Shown here: positions 18,777 through 29,600 of the stretch, in pieces
How the letters are laid out: each line of letters opens with the position of its first letter
Numbering within the stretch: the stretch's first letter is position 1
DNA from: Spirulina major PCC 6313
GTDB lineage: Bacteria > Cyanobacteriota > Cyanobacteriia > Cyanobacteriales > Spirulinaceae
Length of the DNA stretch: 64,000 nt
Direction of reading: 5' to 3'
Assembly (NCBI RefSeq): GCF_001890765.1
Contig: NZ_KV878783.1
Span: 2,378,695 to 2,442,694, forward strand
The notes under the pieces: model-generated
The model's input: the letters and a program-made list of their open reading frames with translations, nothing else
What the model was told of the DNA's origin: nothing
Databases searched by the model: none
Position numbers and translations under genes: made by a program

Positions 18777-19262
18777 TCAGTTCATGGCTTGGATGATGTA
18801 GTCAAAGTAGGGTTCAGTGGCTTGAGCATCTTCGGTACTCAACACCCCTAAAGAGGCATCTTTGAGGCAGCGAATAGCTTCAACCATGCCAGCAACGGGG
18901 ACTTCGAGGGCGTTGTACATTTCTTTGACACCGATGAGTCCGATGCTTTCGATGGGGCCTTTGTCACCGGAGAGGACTCCATAGGTGATGAGGCGGAGAT
19001 ACCAACCGTAGTCCCGGAGACAGAGGGCACGCTGACGCTGGCCGAAGGCGTTGCCGCCGGGGGCGATAAAGTCAGGCCGTCTTTTCCAGAGTTCTTTGCT
19101 GGCTTTTTCGACGATCTTTTTCTCATTTTCGGCAAGGCCTTCGGCGATGCGAATGCGTTGCATTCCGGTTTCTAAAAAGGAGCTGATGCTTTTAAGCTCG
19201 CCACTGCTGGGGTAGCGGAGTTGATCATCAGCGTTGAGAATAACTTGGCTAACTACGCTCAT
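18777..19262 (-). CDS. apcD: Allophycocyanin alpha-B subunit
   Basis: A 161-residue phycobiliprotein that serves as a terminal energy emitter in the phycobilisome core. The start at [19 protein letters not shown] (19262) matches the family; an in-frame extension to 19319 adds 19 unrelated residues. The chromophore-binding region around the attachment Cys is intact ([20 protein letters not shown], Cys near 80). [16 protein letters not shown] and the [11 protein letters not shown] end are diagnostic of ApcD rather than ApcA or ApcF. It is monocistronic with a strong terminator. Its biliverdin-derived chromophore depends on heme oxygenase, encoded at 2988-3704. Confidence 0.96.
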   Translation of the reverse strand: MSVVSQVILNADDQLRYPSSGELKSISSFLETGMQRIRIAEGLAENEKKIVEKASKELWKRRPDFIAPGGNAFGQRQRALCLRDYGWYLRLITYGVLSGDKGPIESIGLIGVKEMYNALEVPVAGMVEAIRCLKDASLGVLSTEDAQATEPYFDYIIQAMN

Positions 19263-19675
19263 ATTAAATGTGATAGGGTCAAATACCACTGTTGACGTAT
19301 TTTCCTGTCCGAACAACAAGGAAATTCGGGTTTGAGTGGTGCGGGCAAGATAATCTTATTTAACATCACTTCGCCCCTGGGACAATGCCTGAATGGTCAA
19401 CTGTGCAGTGGCGATCGCGATGTGCCCCCGAAACCGCCTAGGGAGTCGAGGAACGTCTAAGATTATACTCAATTTCAGCCTTATCCCTCTATGGACTCAC
19501 GGTAGACTGGTGGATTGAACCGTTTGCGGGGGTCAGACTGCCGGGGGTCTTTGAGGTAGACTATCCGGGATTGCTGGGGAGAATCGAGGGGGAAAGGCTA
19601 CCGAGGGAGGGGGCTGTTTGTTAGGAATCTTTACAAAAGAAACGGAATTCATTTACACAAAAATAGATTTTCACC
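19263..19675. other. Divergent promoter region between apcD and the rRNA methyltransferase
   Basis: A 413-base stretch separates two divergent genes and holds no credible reading frame. It is expected to carry promoters for both. The last ~60 bases before 19676 are A-rich. I see no riboswitch or clear operator in it. Confidence 0.5.
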
Positions 19676-21088
19676 ATGTCTGATTCGGCTAACCTGTGGC
19701 AACAGGGAACTTTAATTGATGTTGATGTTGTGGATCTTAGCGATCGCGGCGATGGGGTGGCGAAATGGGACGATCGCGCCATTTTTATCCCCGATACTGT
19801 GCCGGGCGATCGTGTTCAGGTGCGCCTTGTCCAGGTGAAGCGTCACTATGCCCATGGAAAGCTCCAGGGGATTGTGACGGCATCGCCGGATCGGATTCGG
19901 CCGCGCTGTATTGTGGCGGATAAGTGCGGTGGTTGTCAGTGGCAACATATTGATGATGCTGCCCAACGGACGGCGAAGGTGAATTTAGTTGAGCAGGCCT
20001 TGCAGCGGATTGGGGGGTTTGAGTCGTTGACCCTTGCGCCCCTGTTGACGGGGGAGACGCTGCATTATCGCAATAAGGCTACCTATCCCCTCCATCGCTC
20101 GACTCAGACTAATACGGTACAGGCGGGCTATTACCGCAAGGGCAGCCATCAGGTGGTGAATCTGAATCAATGTCCGGTGCAGGATGAGCGCCTTGATCCG
20201 CTGTTGGCGGAGGTGAAGCAGGATATCGCTGAGCGGGGCTGGAGTATTTATAACGAGAAGCGTCATCAGGGGCGGTTGCGGCATTTGGCGTTGCGGGTGG
20301 GGCGACGGACGGGGCAGCAGTTGTTGACGTTGGTGAGTTGCGATCGCGCCATGCCGGGCCTTGAGGAACAGGCGCAAATCTGGCTTGACCGTTATCCGGG
20401 CTTGGTGGGGGTCTGTTTAAACCACAATCCGCAGCGGGGCAATGTGATTTTTGGCGATGATACCCTCTGTATGGCGGGACAGCCCTATTTAGAAGAAACC
20501 TTTGCGGGGCTGACATTTCGGCTGCGACCGGAGACGTTTTTTCAGGTCAATACCGAAGTGGCCGAACAGCTTTTAGGGGTGATTCAAACGCAGTTGAATT
20601 TACAGGGTGATGAGGTGTTCCTTGATGCCTATTGTGGGATTGGGACGTTTACGCTGCCCTTGGCGCAGCGGGTGAAGTTGGCGATTGGGGTGGAGTCCCA
20701 AGGCAGTGCGATCGCCCAAGCGGAAATTAACGCCAAACTGAACGGGATTCATAACACGGTCTTCCATATCAAGACGATGGAAAACTGGATCAAAACCTGC
20801 GACACGGCCCCGGATGTGGCCCTGGTTGATCCGCCTCGGAAGGGGTGCGATCGCAGCGTGATCAACAGCCTCCTGCGCCTCAATCCGCAGCGGATCGTCT
20901 ACGTCAGTTGTAAACCCGCCACCCTCGCCCGTGATTTAAAACTCCTCTGCGAGGGCGATCGCTACCGGATCACCCACCTCCAACCCGCCGACCTCTTCCC
21001 CCAAACCCCCCATGTTGAATGCGTCGCCATCCTCCAAGCCCAAACCGTCACTCCAGAGCCAAGTGATAGCATTGAGGAACCTGTTTAA
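19676..21088 (+). CDS. rlmD: 23S rRNA (uracil-5-)-methyltransferase, RumA/RlmD family
   Basis: A 470-residue SAM-dependent methyltransferase that makes 5-methyluridine in 23S rRNA. A TRAM RNA-binding domain covers about residues 8-70. An iron-sulfur cysteine set follows (PRCIVADKCGGCQWQH, residues about 82-97). The catalytic domain holds FFQVN, the SAM motif DAYCGIGTFTLPLA, DPPRKG and the nucleophile in YVSCKPATLARDL near residue 420. The exact target uridine (RlmC, RlmD or dual RlmCD) cannot be told from sequence, so the symbol is provisional. The next gene starts 22 bases downstream. Confidence 0.93.
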   Translation: MSDSANLWQQGTLIDVDVVDLSDRGDGVAKWDDRAIFIPDTVPGDRVQVRLVQVKRHYAHGKLQGIVTASPDRIRPRCIVADKCGGCQWQHIDDAAQRTAKVNLVEQALQRIGGFESLTLAPLLTGETLHYRNKATYPLHRSTQTNTVQAGYYRKGSHQVVNLNQCPVQDERLDPLLAEVKQDIAERGWSIYNEKRHQGRLRHLALRVGRRTGQQLLTLVSCDRAMPGLEEQAQIWLDRYPGLVGVCLNHNPQRGNVIFGDDTLCMAGQPYLEETFAGLTFRLRPETFFQVNTEVAEQLLGVIQTQLNLQGDEVFLDAYCGIGTFTLPLAQRVKLAIGVESQGSAIAQAEINAKLNGIHNTVFHIKTMENWIKTCDTAPDVALVDPPRKGCDRSVINSLLRLNPQRIVYVSCKPATLARDLKLLCEGDRYRITHLQPADLFPQTPHVECVAILQAQTVTPEPSDSIEEPV

Positions 21089-21109
21089 CTCACCCCAAAT
21101 CCCCCAGCC

Positions 21110-21586
21110 GTGCGTTTGCCCGTCCTGTCTCTGTTCATCCTGTGGCTCATCTACGCCGTCTTTGGCTGGATTTTAGCCGAAGCCACCTCTCGCCTCTTAA
21201 TTTGGGAATTGGCGGCGGTCTTAATTGTGTTGATGGCCTTGCTGTTCACGGCTCCGAGTAATATGGTGCGCAATGTGTTGACGGGGTTGATTCAATCGGA
21301 TTCCCGCGCCTTTGTGTCTGTGATTATCTTGGCCTTTGCCGTGGTGATCTTAGGGACATGGTTCACCATCTTTATCCGGTTGTTGGTCTTGTTTGCGGCG
21401 GGGGCCTTGGCGCGGTTGGAATTGCAACGCTTGGGCTATGGCGAATGGGTGTCCTTTGGGTTAATTGTTTGTGTGAGTTTGTTGGGCTTTGGGATGGGTT
21501 TGGGATCACATTATTACCTGGTGTCGCCAGAGGCCACGGAGTCGGCCCGGGTGCTAGCGATCGCAGCCATTGAACGCTTAGGATAA
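21110..21586 (+). CDS. Conserved cyanobacterial membrane protein
   Basis: A 158-residue integral membrane protein of unknown function with a GTG start at 21110, following the methyltransferase by 22 bases. Four to five hydrophobic helices are visible: LFILWLIYAVFGWIL, LIWELAAVLIVLMALLF, FVSVIILAFAVVILGTWF, IRLLVLFAAGALA and FGLIVCVSLLGFGMGLG. No catalytic motif is seen. Position suggests co-transcription with the upstream methyltransferase. Confidence 0.75.
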   Translation: MRLPVLSLFILWLIYAVFGWILAEATSRLLIWELAAVLIVLMALLFTAPSNMVRNVLTGLIQSDSRAFVSVIILAFAVVILGTWFTIFIRLLVLFAAGALARLELQRLGYGEWVSFGLIVCVSLLGFGMGLGSHYYLVSPEATESARVLAIAAIERLG

Positions 21587-21655
21587 AAACTTGGGTACGC
21601 TAGGCTCAACCCCCACCAGATTAATTTCGCAGCTTAATTTCCTTATTTTCCCGTC

Positions 21656-22195
21656 ATGACCCAACAACGCGGCATTGTGCAACGAGTTCTGATCATTCTC
21701 TCTGGTGTGGCCTTCCTCGGCGGCACAGCCGTCATGGGCATTTCTCTGATGACCTCGGATCGCCCCCCCTCCAATGCTGCCGCCGACACCACAGCAACAG
21801 AAGCCGAAAACGCGGCAAAAACCCAACTCGAAGCCCAAGAATCCGGCTATGCGGCAGTGGTCGAACGCGAACCGGAAAACCAACTCGCCCTCGAAGGATT
21901 AGTCCAAACCCGCATCGAACTCGGCAAACTCCAAGAATCCCTCGCTCCCCTCGAAACTCTCCACAAACTTAACCCCGAAAACCCGCAATATTTGCAAGCG
22001 ATCGCCGCCATCCACCTCCAAACCCAAAACTTCGCCGCCGCCCTCCCCCACCTCGAAACCCTCCACGAACTCAACCCCGACGACACCGAACTCAAAAGCA
22101 CCCTCGACCAGGTTAAAACCTTCGTCGAAACCGGCGAACTCCCCCCCAGCGCCGCCCCCGCCCCTGAACCCAACCCAACGCCCAATGATGAGTAG
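21656..22195 (+). CDS. Membrane-anchored TPR protein
   Basis: A 179-residue protein with one N-terminal transmembrane helix (VLIILSGVAFLGGTAVMGISL, about residues 10-31). A linker and about three tetratricopeptide repeats follow (residues about 55-160: PENQLALEGLVQTRIELGKLQES and PENPQYLQAIAAIHLQTQNFAAA). The C-terminus is Pro- and Glu-rich. Such anchored TPR proteins in cyanobacteria usually scaffold membrane complexes; the partner here is unknown. Its last ten bases overlap the start of the next giant gene, so the two are probably translationally coupled. Confidence 0.82.
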   Translation: MTQQRGIVQRVLIILSGVAFLGGTAVMGISLMTSDRPPSNAAADTTATEAENAAKTQLEAQESGYAAVVEREPENQLALEGLVQTRIELGKLQESLAPLETLHKLNPENPQYLQAIAAIHLQTQNFAAALPHLETLHELNPDDTELKSTLDQVKTFVETGELPPSAAPAPEPNPTPNDE

Positions 22196-25100
22196 CTCTC
22201 AACCTCAATACCGCATCCTTCTCGCTAGCTCAGATCCGGGTGTGGGGGGAGTCGCTCAATATAACTACGCTTTACTAAAAGGGTTGGGAGGACTCCATTG
22301 CCAAGTCACCTATTTACAATACGGTTCCTCCGTCGATACCGACTGGATTCGCGCCCAATATCCCCAGGTGCATCAAGTCAACATCAATCCCGATGATCCG
22401 GAATCCCTCCGCCAATGGCTGATCAACCCCACCACACAGCCCCATCTGATTCTCTGTAGCAATACCAACCCGTTCACCAACTTTGCTTTAAAAGCGATCG
22501 CCCTCGAACGACACATTCCCTACATCATCATCGAAGGCCTCGTTGAACCACACCTCGCCACCCAAAACGCCCCCTATCTCCACCTCCTCGCCCAGCACTA
22601 CGCCCACGCCCACGCCGTCATCGCCGTTTCCCAAGACAACCTCACGCTGCTGCACCAGCATTTTCGCCTCCCCCCCGACCAAGGCCAGGTGATCCACTAC
22701 GGCCGCCCCCCGGAATATTTCACCCCTATCGATCCCACCCTCCGCCACGACCTCCGCCGCGCTCAAAACATTCCCGCCGATGCCGTCGTCTGTTTTACCG
22801 CCGCTCGGATCGAATCCCGCAAAGGCTATCAATTTCAACTCGCCGCCATCCAAGCCCTCCGCCACACTGAACGTTGGGATCATCTCTATTTTGTATGGGC
22901 GGGGGGCGGTCTCTTTGAACCCGAACTAGAAACGGAATTAAAAGCCCAACTCGAAACCGCCAACGCCATCGACCACGTTAAATTTTTGGGACAAATCGAC
23001 ACCGTTCAAACCTGGCTCAACATTGCCGACATTTTTATCCTGCCGTCCCAACTCGAAGGCATGCCCCTCAGCATCATCGAAGCGATGGCTAAAGGCTTGC
23101 CGGTGATTGCCACTGCTGTCAGTGGCATTCCGGAACAGTTGGGCGAAACCGGCCAACTCCTCGCCGATCCCAAGCAGGATGCCAACCAAACCATTCAAGA
23201 CCTGATTGATACCCTCACAACGTGGAGCCAAGACGCTGAACTGCGGCACGACATTGGGCGTGCCTGTGCAGCACGGGCAACACAACTGTTCACCGAAGAC
23301 CGGATGCTCACGGAAACCCTCACGATGATTCAATCTGCCCTCCAAACGCCCCACGACTACATTTCCCCCGGTTTGGCTGAAGTCCACCCCGACGCGGCCT
23401 TTCCCCACATGATTGTCGGGAATCCGGACACCTGCAATTGGCCCTACCTGCGGCGGGACATTCCGCATTACTGGTATGTTGACCAACGCCAACCCACGAT
23501 TGGCTTTTTAAGTCGTGATGAAGCTCATTTGCTCTATAATCTGGCTCGACAGTTTGCGGGTCAACGCGGTTTAGAAATTGGCTGTTGGATGGGTTGGTCT
23601 GCGTGTCATCTAGCTCTGGCGGGGCTGGAGTTGGATGTGATTGATCCGGTGTTGGGGGATACGACGGCCTATGAGAGTGTGTCGCAGTCGTTGCGAGCAG
23701 CGGGGGTTTTGGATCGTGTGAATTTGATTGCGGGATATAGTCCGCAGGCGGTTGAGGCTTTAGCGACTGAACAACAGCGGCGTTGGTCACTGCTTTTTAT
23801 TGATGGGAACCATGAACATCCGGGGCCGCTAGAGGATGCGATCGCCTGCGAACCCCTCGCGGCAGTCGATGCCCTGGTGGTGTTTCATGATTTAGCGGCT
23901 CCGGCCGTAGCTCAAGGGTTGGATTATTTTCGCGATCGCGGTTGGCAAACCCTGGTCTACCAAACCATGCAAATCATGGGCATTGCCTGGCGTGGCAATG
24001 TCCAACCCGTAGACCACACCCCCGATCCCGCCGTCGCCTGGTCACTACCGCCCCACCTCCACGGGTACAACATCAGCGGCCAAATCACTCCATCATCCCC
24101 GTCCAATGCTTCCCCCGTGCGTGAGTTAATCGCTCAAGTCGCTGCCTTCGTTGCTGCAAATGCCAACACCACAACTCAAACATCCTACAAAGCCGATCAA
24201 GTTCTCACCGTCTTCCAACAACTCGAACAATGTGTTACGAACGGTATACAAGAAGAAGGATTACACATTGCTCGCTCTGTTTGTCTCTGTTTATTAGCTC
24301 GACATCGTGAAGCCCTTGCCGCTGCAAAACTTGAATTACAATATCATCCCCACAATCAAGACGCTCAATTACAAGTAGCACAATTAGAAGCAATGTTGGG
24401 TGAATCTGCTCATTTAGCACCCATTCCAACCCGCGATCGCCCCTGGTATACCGAATTACCAAAATCAACACTTCACTCAATTCAAACTGCCTCCCACAAC
24501 TATGCCTATCGAGGCATTCCGATGATCAAAAATCCCTTTGATTTTGCTCTTTATCCCCTTCTTTTATGGCAAATCAAACCTAAAACCATTATCGAAATCG
24601 GTTCTAAAGATGGTGGGAGTGCTGTGTGGTTTGGAGACTTGTTGGACAACTTTAATATTGATGGTCATATCTATTCTCTAGATATCGTTAAAGTTACCCA
24701 GTACAATCATCCGCGAGTGACATTCTTAGAAGGTGATGGACGCAATCTTGATCAATCATTTTCACCTCAATTCTTCACTCAGTTACCCCGACCGTTATTG
24801 GTAATTGAAGATGCTGATCATACCTACGAAACAAGCTATGCTGTCCTCAATTTCTTTGATCAATATCTCGAACCTGATGAATATATTGTGATTGAAGACG
24901 GCATTATTTCCGATCTCATCGCCGATCCAACCTATAACACAGGCCCCCATCGTGCCTTACGACAATTCCTCACTGAAAATCATCACTACGAGATTGATCA
25001 TCACTTTTGCGATTTCTTTGGCTATAACTTAACCTGGTGTACCAACGGTTTTTTACAGAAAAAAGCTCGTAAAAATTCAGCCCCATTGCAACTTCAATTT

Positions 25101-26597
25101 AAACCCCAGACAGCACAACCCTCTGATCTTGTACAAACTACTACCCCTAATTTTTGTATTGTGATTGATGGGATGTTTTTTCAGCGGTATAACACGGGGA
25201 TTGCGCGGGTGTGGCGATCGCTCCTCAGCCATTGGGAAAAAACCGAATTTGCACAGCATTTAATCATTATTGATCGTGGTGGATCAGCCCCTCGCTTAGA
25301 TGGCTTAACCTACCGCACCCTGCCCCTCCACAGTTATGAAAATCCCGACATTGAACGGCAACAACTTCAGCAAATTTGCGATCAAGAAAACGCCACCCTC
25401 TTCATTTCCACCTACTACACCATTCCAATCACCACGCCCTCCGTCTTCATGGCCTATGACATGATTCCAGAAATGTTGGGGGCTGATTTTAATGAACCAA
25501 TGTGGCAAGAAAAGCACCGCGCCATTGAGCATGCCCAGGCCTATATCGGCATTTCGCAAAATACCTTAGATGATCTCGTGCGCTGTTTTCCTGACGCAGC
25601 CACGAAACCAAGAACCGTCGCCCATTGTGGCGTTGAACCAATTTTCACTCCCGCCCGTGAGGGTGAAATTGAACGCTTCAAACAAAAATATGGCATTCAT
25701 AAACCCTACTTTATTCTCAGTGCGCCAGGAACCGGTTATAAAAATGCACAACTCTTTTTCCGAGCGTTTGCACAGTTGCCGACGCGCTTAGGTTTTGAAT
25801 TAGTTTGTACGGGAAATATGGGGTACTTGGATGACGGTTTGCGGGCGATGGTTCCGGGGAATACGATTCACACCCTTTATTTAGAAGATGAGGAATTGCG
25901 GTTGGCATTTTCAGGGGCGATCGCCCTCGTGTATCCCTCCCGTTATGAAGGATTTGGTTTACCCGTCCTCGAAGCCTTGGCCTGTGGTTGCCCAATTATT
26001 ACATCACCGATCGCCTCACTGCCGGAAGTCGCCGGGGAAGCCGCCATTTATGTCAATCCCGACGATGAAGCCACCATGATCGCCGCTCTGTGTGAGGTAC
26101 AAAATCCCCGTGTGCGCCAATCTTTACGCCTTGCCGGACTCCAACAAGCCCAGCAATTTTCCTGGGAAAAAATGGCGCAAACGGTTGAGCAGGCGTTAAT
26201 TATGGCCACTGTGCCGGTCACGAATTTGAGCGGTACTAATTATATTCTCACCCCGGATTGGTCACAATCGGAGGACATATTAAACGAAGTCCTCAGCGAA
26301 CTCTTTAAAACCTTAGCTCAACAAAAAAATCCGATGACGCTGTTATTTTATGCAGCCGCTGCCAATGCTGAAGACGTGAATACATTACTGACGGGGATCG
26401 CGTTTAACTTGATGATGATGGAAGCGGTGGACTTAGATGAACATTTAGCGATCGCAATTCTCCCCCCCCTCCATCCGGTGCAATGGTCGGCGCTCTTGCC
26501 CAATATTCAAGGACGAATTCCCCTCGTTTGTGATGATCCTGAAGTTGTCACGCTTCCCCCCGTTCAAGTGTTGCCAGTCGTTCAACTCCCTTCGTAA
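22185..26597 (+). CDS. Giant GT4 / methyltransferase / CmcI-like methyltransferase / GT4 fusion
   Basis: A 1470-residue multifunctional protein. Residues about 8-390 form a GT4 glycosyltransferase (GVGGVAQYNYALLKGL; donor motif EGMPLSIIEAMAKGLPVIAT). Residues about 430-610 are a class I SAM methyltransferase (GLEIGCWMGWSACHLALAGL, LLFIDGNHEH). Residues ~660-755 are helical, possibly TPR. Residues ~765-965 resemble the cephalosporin-hydroxylase/CmcI methyltransferase family (IIEIGSKDGGSAVWFGDLL, VIEDADHTYE, VIEDGI). Residues ~985-1350 are a second GT4 domain (YNTGIARVWRSLL; EGFGLPVLEALACGCPIIT). A ~100-residue C-terminal module also appears in the next protein. It probably builds or decorates a surface glycan; substrates are unknown. 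A span around 24200-25150 is visibly more A+T rich. Confidence 0.92.
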   Translation: MMSSSQPQYRILLASSDPGVGGVAQYNYALLKGLGGLHCQVTYLQYGSSVDTDWIRAQYPQVHQVNINPDDPESLRQWLINPTTQPHLILCSNTNPFTNFALKAIALERHIPYIIIEGLVEPHLATQNAPYLHLLAQHYAHAHAVIAVSQDNLTLLHQHFRLPPDQGQVIHYGRPPEYFTPIDPTLRHDLRRAQNIPADAVVCFTAARIESRKGYQFQLAAIQALRHTERWDHLYFVWAGGGLFEPELETELKAQLETANAIDHVKFLGQIDTVQTWLNIADIFILPSQLEGMPLSIIEAMAKGLPVIATAVSGIPEQLGETGQLLADPKQDANQTIQDLIDTLTTWSQDAELRHDIGRACAARATQLFTEDRMLTETLTMIQSALQTPHDYISPGLAEVHPDAAFPHMIVGNPDTCNWPYLRRDIPHYWYVDQRQPTIGFLSRDEAHLLYNLARQFAGQRGLEIGCWMGWSACHLALAGLELDVIDPVLGDTTAYESVSQSLRAAGVLDRVNLIAGYSPQAVEALATEQQRRWSLLFIDGNHEHPGPLEDAIACEPLAAVDALVVFHDLAAPAVAQGLDYFRDRGWQTLVYQTMQIMGIAWRGNVQPVDHTPDPAVAWSLPPHLHGYNISGQITPSSPSNASPVRELIAQVAAFVAANANTTTQTSYKADQVLTVFQQLEQCVTNGIQEEGLHIARSVCLCLLARHREALAAAKLELQYHPHNQDAQLQVAQLEAMLGESAHLAPIPTRDRPWYTELPKSTLHSIQTASHNYAYRGIPMIKNPFDFALYPLLLWQIKPKTIIEIGSKDGGSAVWFGDLLDNFNIDGHIYSLDIVKVTQYNHPRVTFLEGDGRNLDQSFSPQFFTQLPRPLLVIEDADHTYETSYAVLNFFDQYLEPDEYIVIEDGIISDLIADPTYNTGPHRALRQFLTENHHYEIDHHFCDFFGYNLTWCTNGFLQKKARKNSAPLQLQFKPQTAQPSDLVQTTTPNFCIVIDGMFFQRYNTGIARVWRSLLSHWEKTEFAQHLIIIDRGGSAPRLDGLTYRTLPLHSYENPDIERQQLQQICDQENATLFISTYYTIPITTPSVFMAYDMIPEMLGADFNEPMWQEKHRAIEHAQAYIGISQNTLDDLVRCFPDAATKPRTVAHCGVEPIFTPAREGEIERFKQKYGIHKPYFILSAPGTGYKNAQLFFRAFAQLPTRLGFELVCTGNMGYLDDGLRAMVPGNTIHTLYLEDEELRLAFSGAIALVYPSRYEGFGLPVLEALACGCPIITSPIASLPEVAGEAAIYVNPDDEATMIAALCEVQNPRVRQSLRLAGLQQAQQFSWEKMAQTVEQALIMATVPVTNLSGTNYILTPDWSQSEDILNEVLSELFKTLAQQKNPMTLLFYAAAANAEDVNTLLTGIAFNLMMMEAVDLDEHLAIAILPPLHPVQWSALLPNIQGRIPLVCDDPEVVTLPPVQVLPVVQLPS

Positions 26598-26600
26598 TTT

Positions 26601-29600
26601 ATGTTGCCGCGCCGCGTCTTTTTCGACCTCATTCAACCTCAGAATTATGATCTCGTTGTTAATTTAGTCGTGGGACTGAATGCGCTAGGCGTTGACTGTT
26701 TTTGTGATCTTAAAGATTGGCCATTAGACCCGGATACCGATCGATCACTGTTGCGATATGACCCCAACATTACACCCGATGATTGTGAAGTGGTGGTGGT
26801 GGATTCAGCACTGCTGAAAACCCAAACCATTGGTGTTAACCAGTATCCTATTTTTCCGAACTATCTTTTTTATAGCGATCGCCCCTATTTCACGGTGTAT
26901 CTCCATGATTTAGATGGGCCGAAAGAGCATTGGGGGTTTGAACAACAATTTGACTTAGTATTGAGCACTCATCTCAATCGTCATCACGCTCGACCCGACA
27001 AGATTAAACCCTGGAGTTTTGGCCTCTCCAGTCGGATTTTACGAATGCTTGAAACGGTGCAACCGTGGCGCGATCGCACCCCTCAAATGCTCAATCATTA
27101 CCGCAGCAATCACGACACAATTCAATGGCGAAATGTCCAGGTTGCCACACCCTACGGCTCCCTCTATAGCGACACGGCGTATCTCAATCCGGACTATTCC
27201 CTCCGCACCATTGCCGCCCACCGGATCACACCGCTGCTCTCTCAACTCTGGCCGATGGAGGCAGAGCGAGACCTTGACCAATTGCACACCGGGCCCAGCG
27301 ATCCCCGCGATCGCCTGGACTGGGAACACACCGCAAAACGTCATCTGCCTGCTTACTATCAACGCCTCAAAACCATCCAAGCCAGTACAGCGTTTGGCGG
27401 CTGTTTAACGGTGCTTGATCACCAGTGGGCTTTGCATGGGTGGGATAGTTGGCGGTGGTGGGAGTCCCTCGCGGCCGGGTGTTTGACGATTCATCTCGAC
27501 TTGGAACAGTACGGCGCACAGTTGCCCGTGATGCCAGAAAATGGCACACATTACATCGGGTTGGATTTGGATGATTTGCCGGGGAGTGTGGCGCGAATTG
27601 AGGCATTAAAACCCCGCTGGGCCGAGATTGCCCAGGCAGGCCGGGATTGGGCGATCGCCCATTATTCTCCCCGCGCCACCGCTCAACGCTTCCTCGATCA
27701 TATCGCCGCCCTCCAGCACCACCAACCACCGCTCACCCTCCCCCGTCATCGTCCTTCGGTCACCGCTTCGGCAGTTCAATGTGCAACGACGCTAACTTTT
27801 TTAATCTGTCCCAATTGGCAAAAACCAGAAAACCAATTACAAGGGCAATTATCAGAGCTTTTTAAAATTTTAGCCCAGTATCCTGAGCAGTATTTTTATC
27901 ATCTTGATATTGTGTGCGATTCGCAGCAAATTGAGATGGCTCAACTGGTTTTATCCAGTGTCGTGATGGCATTGGGCTTAGAACAAGACCTTGCCATTGA
28001 TGAAAAACTTAGTCTTGAAATTATTCCAGACCATCAAGAAATTCCCTGGCAAAAAGTTACTGCCTATTTTCAACTGCCCCAGACTCAACCTCTATTATCA
28101 CCGATTCCCCTCACGGTAATTAGTCTTGAACAATTGCAGGCCTGGGGTAGCGAAATTCTTTGGGTCATTTTGGGGAATGACTATCATCAAAAACAACAGT
28201 GGCAGGCCGCTGCCGATCAATTTCAAACCCTCGTGAATGCTTATTCTGTGGATGCAGAAGTTTACCGAAAACTCAGCTATTGTTATCAACAATTAGGACA
28301 GCCCCATAAACGGTTACGCAGTTTGGAGTTGGGGAATACGATTCATCCTCACGACCCAAGATTTCATTTTGATGTGATTTTTGAGGCGCTCCATGAGGGC
28401 GATATTGACAGTGCGCGTCAACAAGCCCAGGCAGCTTGCGAGGCTTGTCCTCAGGACTATGTTTTTGAAATCCTCTCTCATCTCCTAGTACCGATGATTT
28501 ATGGGCGGGTGGATGAGATTTTGGATGAGAAGTTTCACTATATTCAAGGGCTACAGGCTCTGATCAACGCGACTCAATTAGACACCCCTGAACACTGTCA
28601 AAAGGCTTTAGCGGGAATTAGCCAAGTTACGAATTTTTATCTGGCGTATCAGGCGTTTAATGTGCGAAATTTGCAAGGACAATATGGGGGCTTGGTGCAT
28701 CGGATTGTGGCGGCTAATTTTCCCCAGTGGGTGCAGGAGTTAGCCCCCCGGCCGCACCGTGAAAAAATTCGGGTGGGCTATGTGTCGGCCTATTTCTATG
28801 CCTACAGCGGGACATTGTGGCTCAAGGGTTGGCTTCAACAGCACGATCGCACTCAATTTGAACTCTATGGCTATGATTTGGGGGCGGCTGATGATGGAAT
28901 GGCGCGAACCTGTCGGGATTGTTGCGATCGCTGGTACGCCTTTAACGGGTTTTGGATCAATGCCGCCCAACAGATTTTGCAGGATGAATTGGATATTTTA
29001 GTCTTTCCCGAAGTGGGGATGGATGCGCCGACGATGACCCTGGCGGCGTTGCGGTTGGCTCCGGTGCAATGTGTGGCGTGGGGGCATCCAGTGACCACGG
29101 GGCTGCCGACGGTGGATTATTTTTTGTCGAGTGAACTGATGGAGGGGCCAAAGGCGGACGACCATTACACCGAAACCCTCGTCAAGTTGCCGAATATTGG
29201 CGTGGCTTATCCCAATCCGCCCATTCCCCCCTTGACGAAAACCCGCGCTGATTATGGGTTTGCGGAGGATGCGGTGCTGTATCTCTGTTGCCAAGCGCCG
29301 TTTAAATATTTGCCCCAGTATGATTGGGTGTTTCCGGCGATCGCTCGCCAAGTCCCCAAGGCTCGCTTTGTGTTTCTGCGGGGTGAGGTGATTCGCCAGC
29401 GGTTGATTCGTGCCTTTCATCATGCCGGGTTAGCGATCGCTGACTATTGCGAGTTTCGGCGTGTGGTGGCGCGGGGTGATTATCTCGCGGTGAATCAACT
29501 CTGTGATCTGTACCTAGATAGCTTCGATTGGTCGGGGGGCAATACCAGTTTAGAGGCCTTGGCCTGCCATCTGCCCATCGTCACCTGTCCGGGGGAATTC

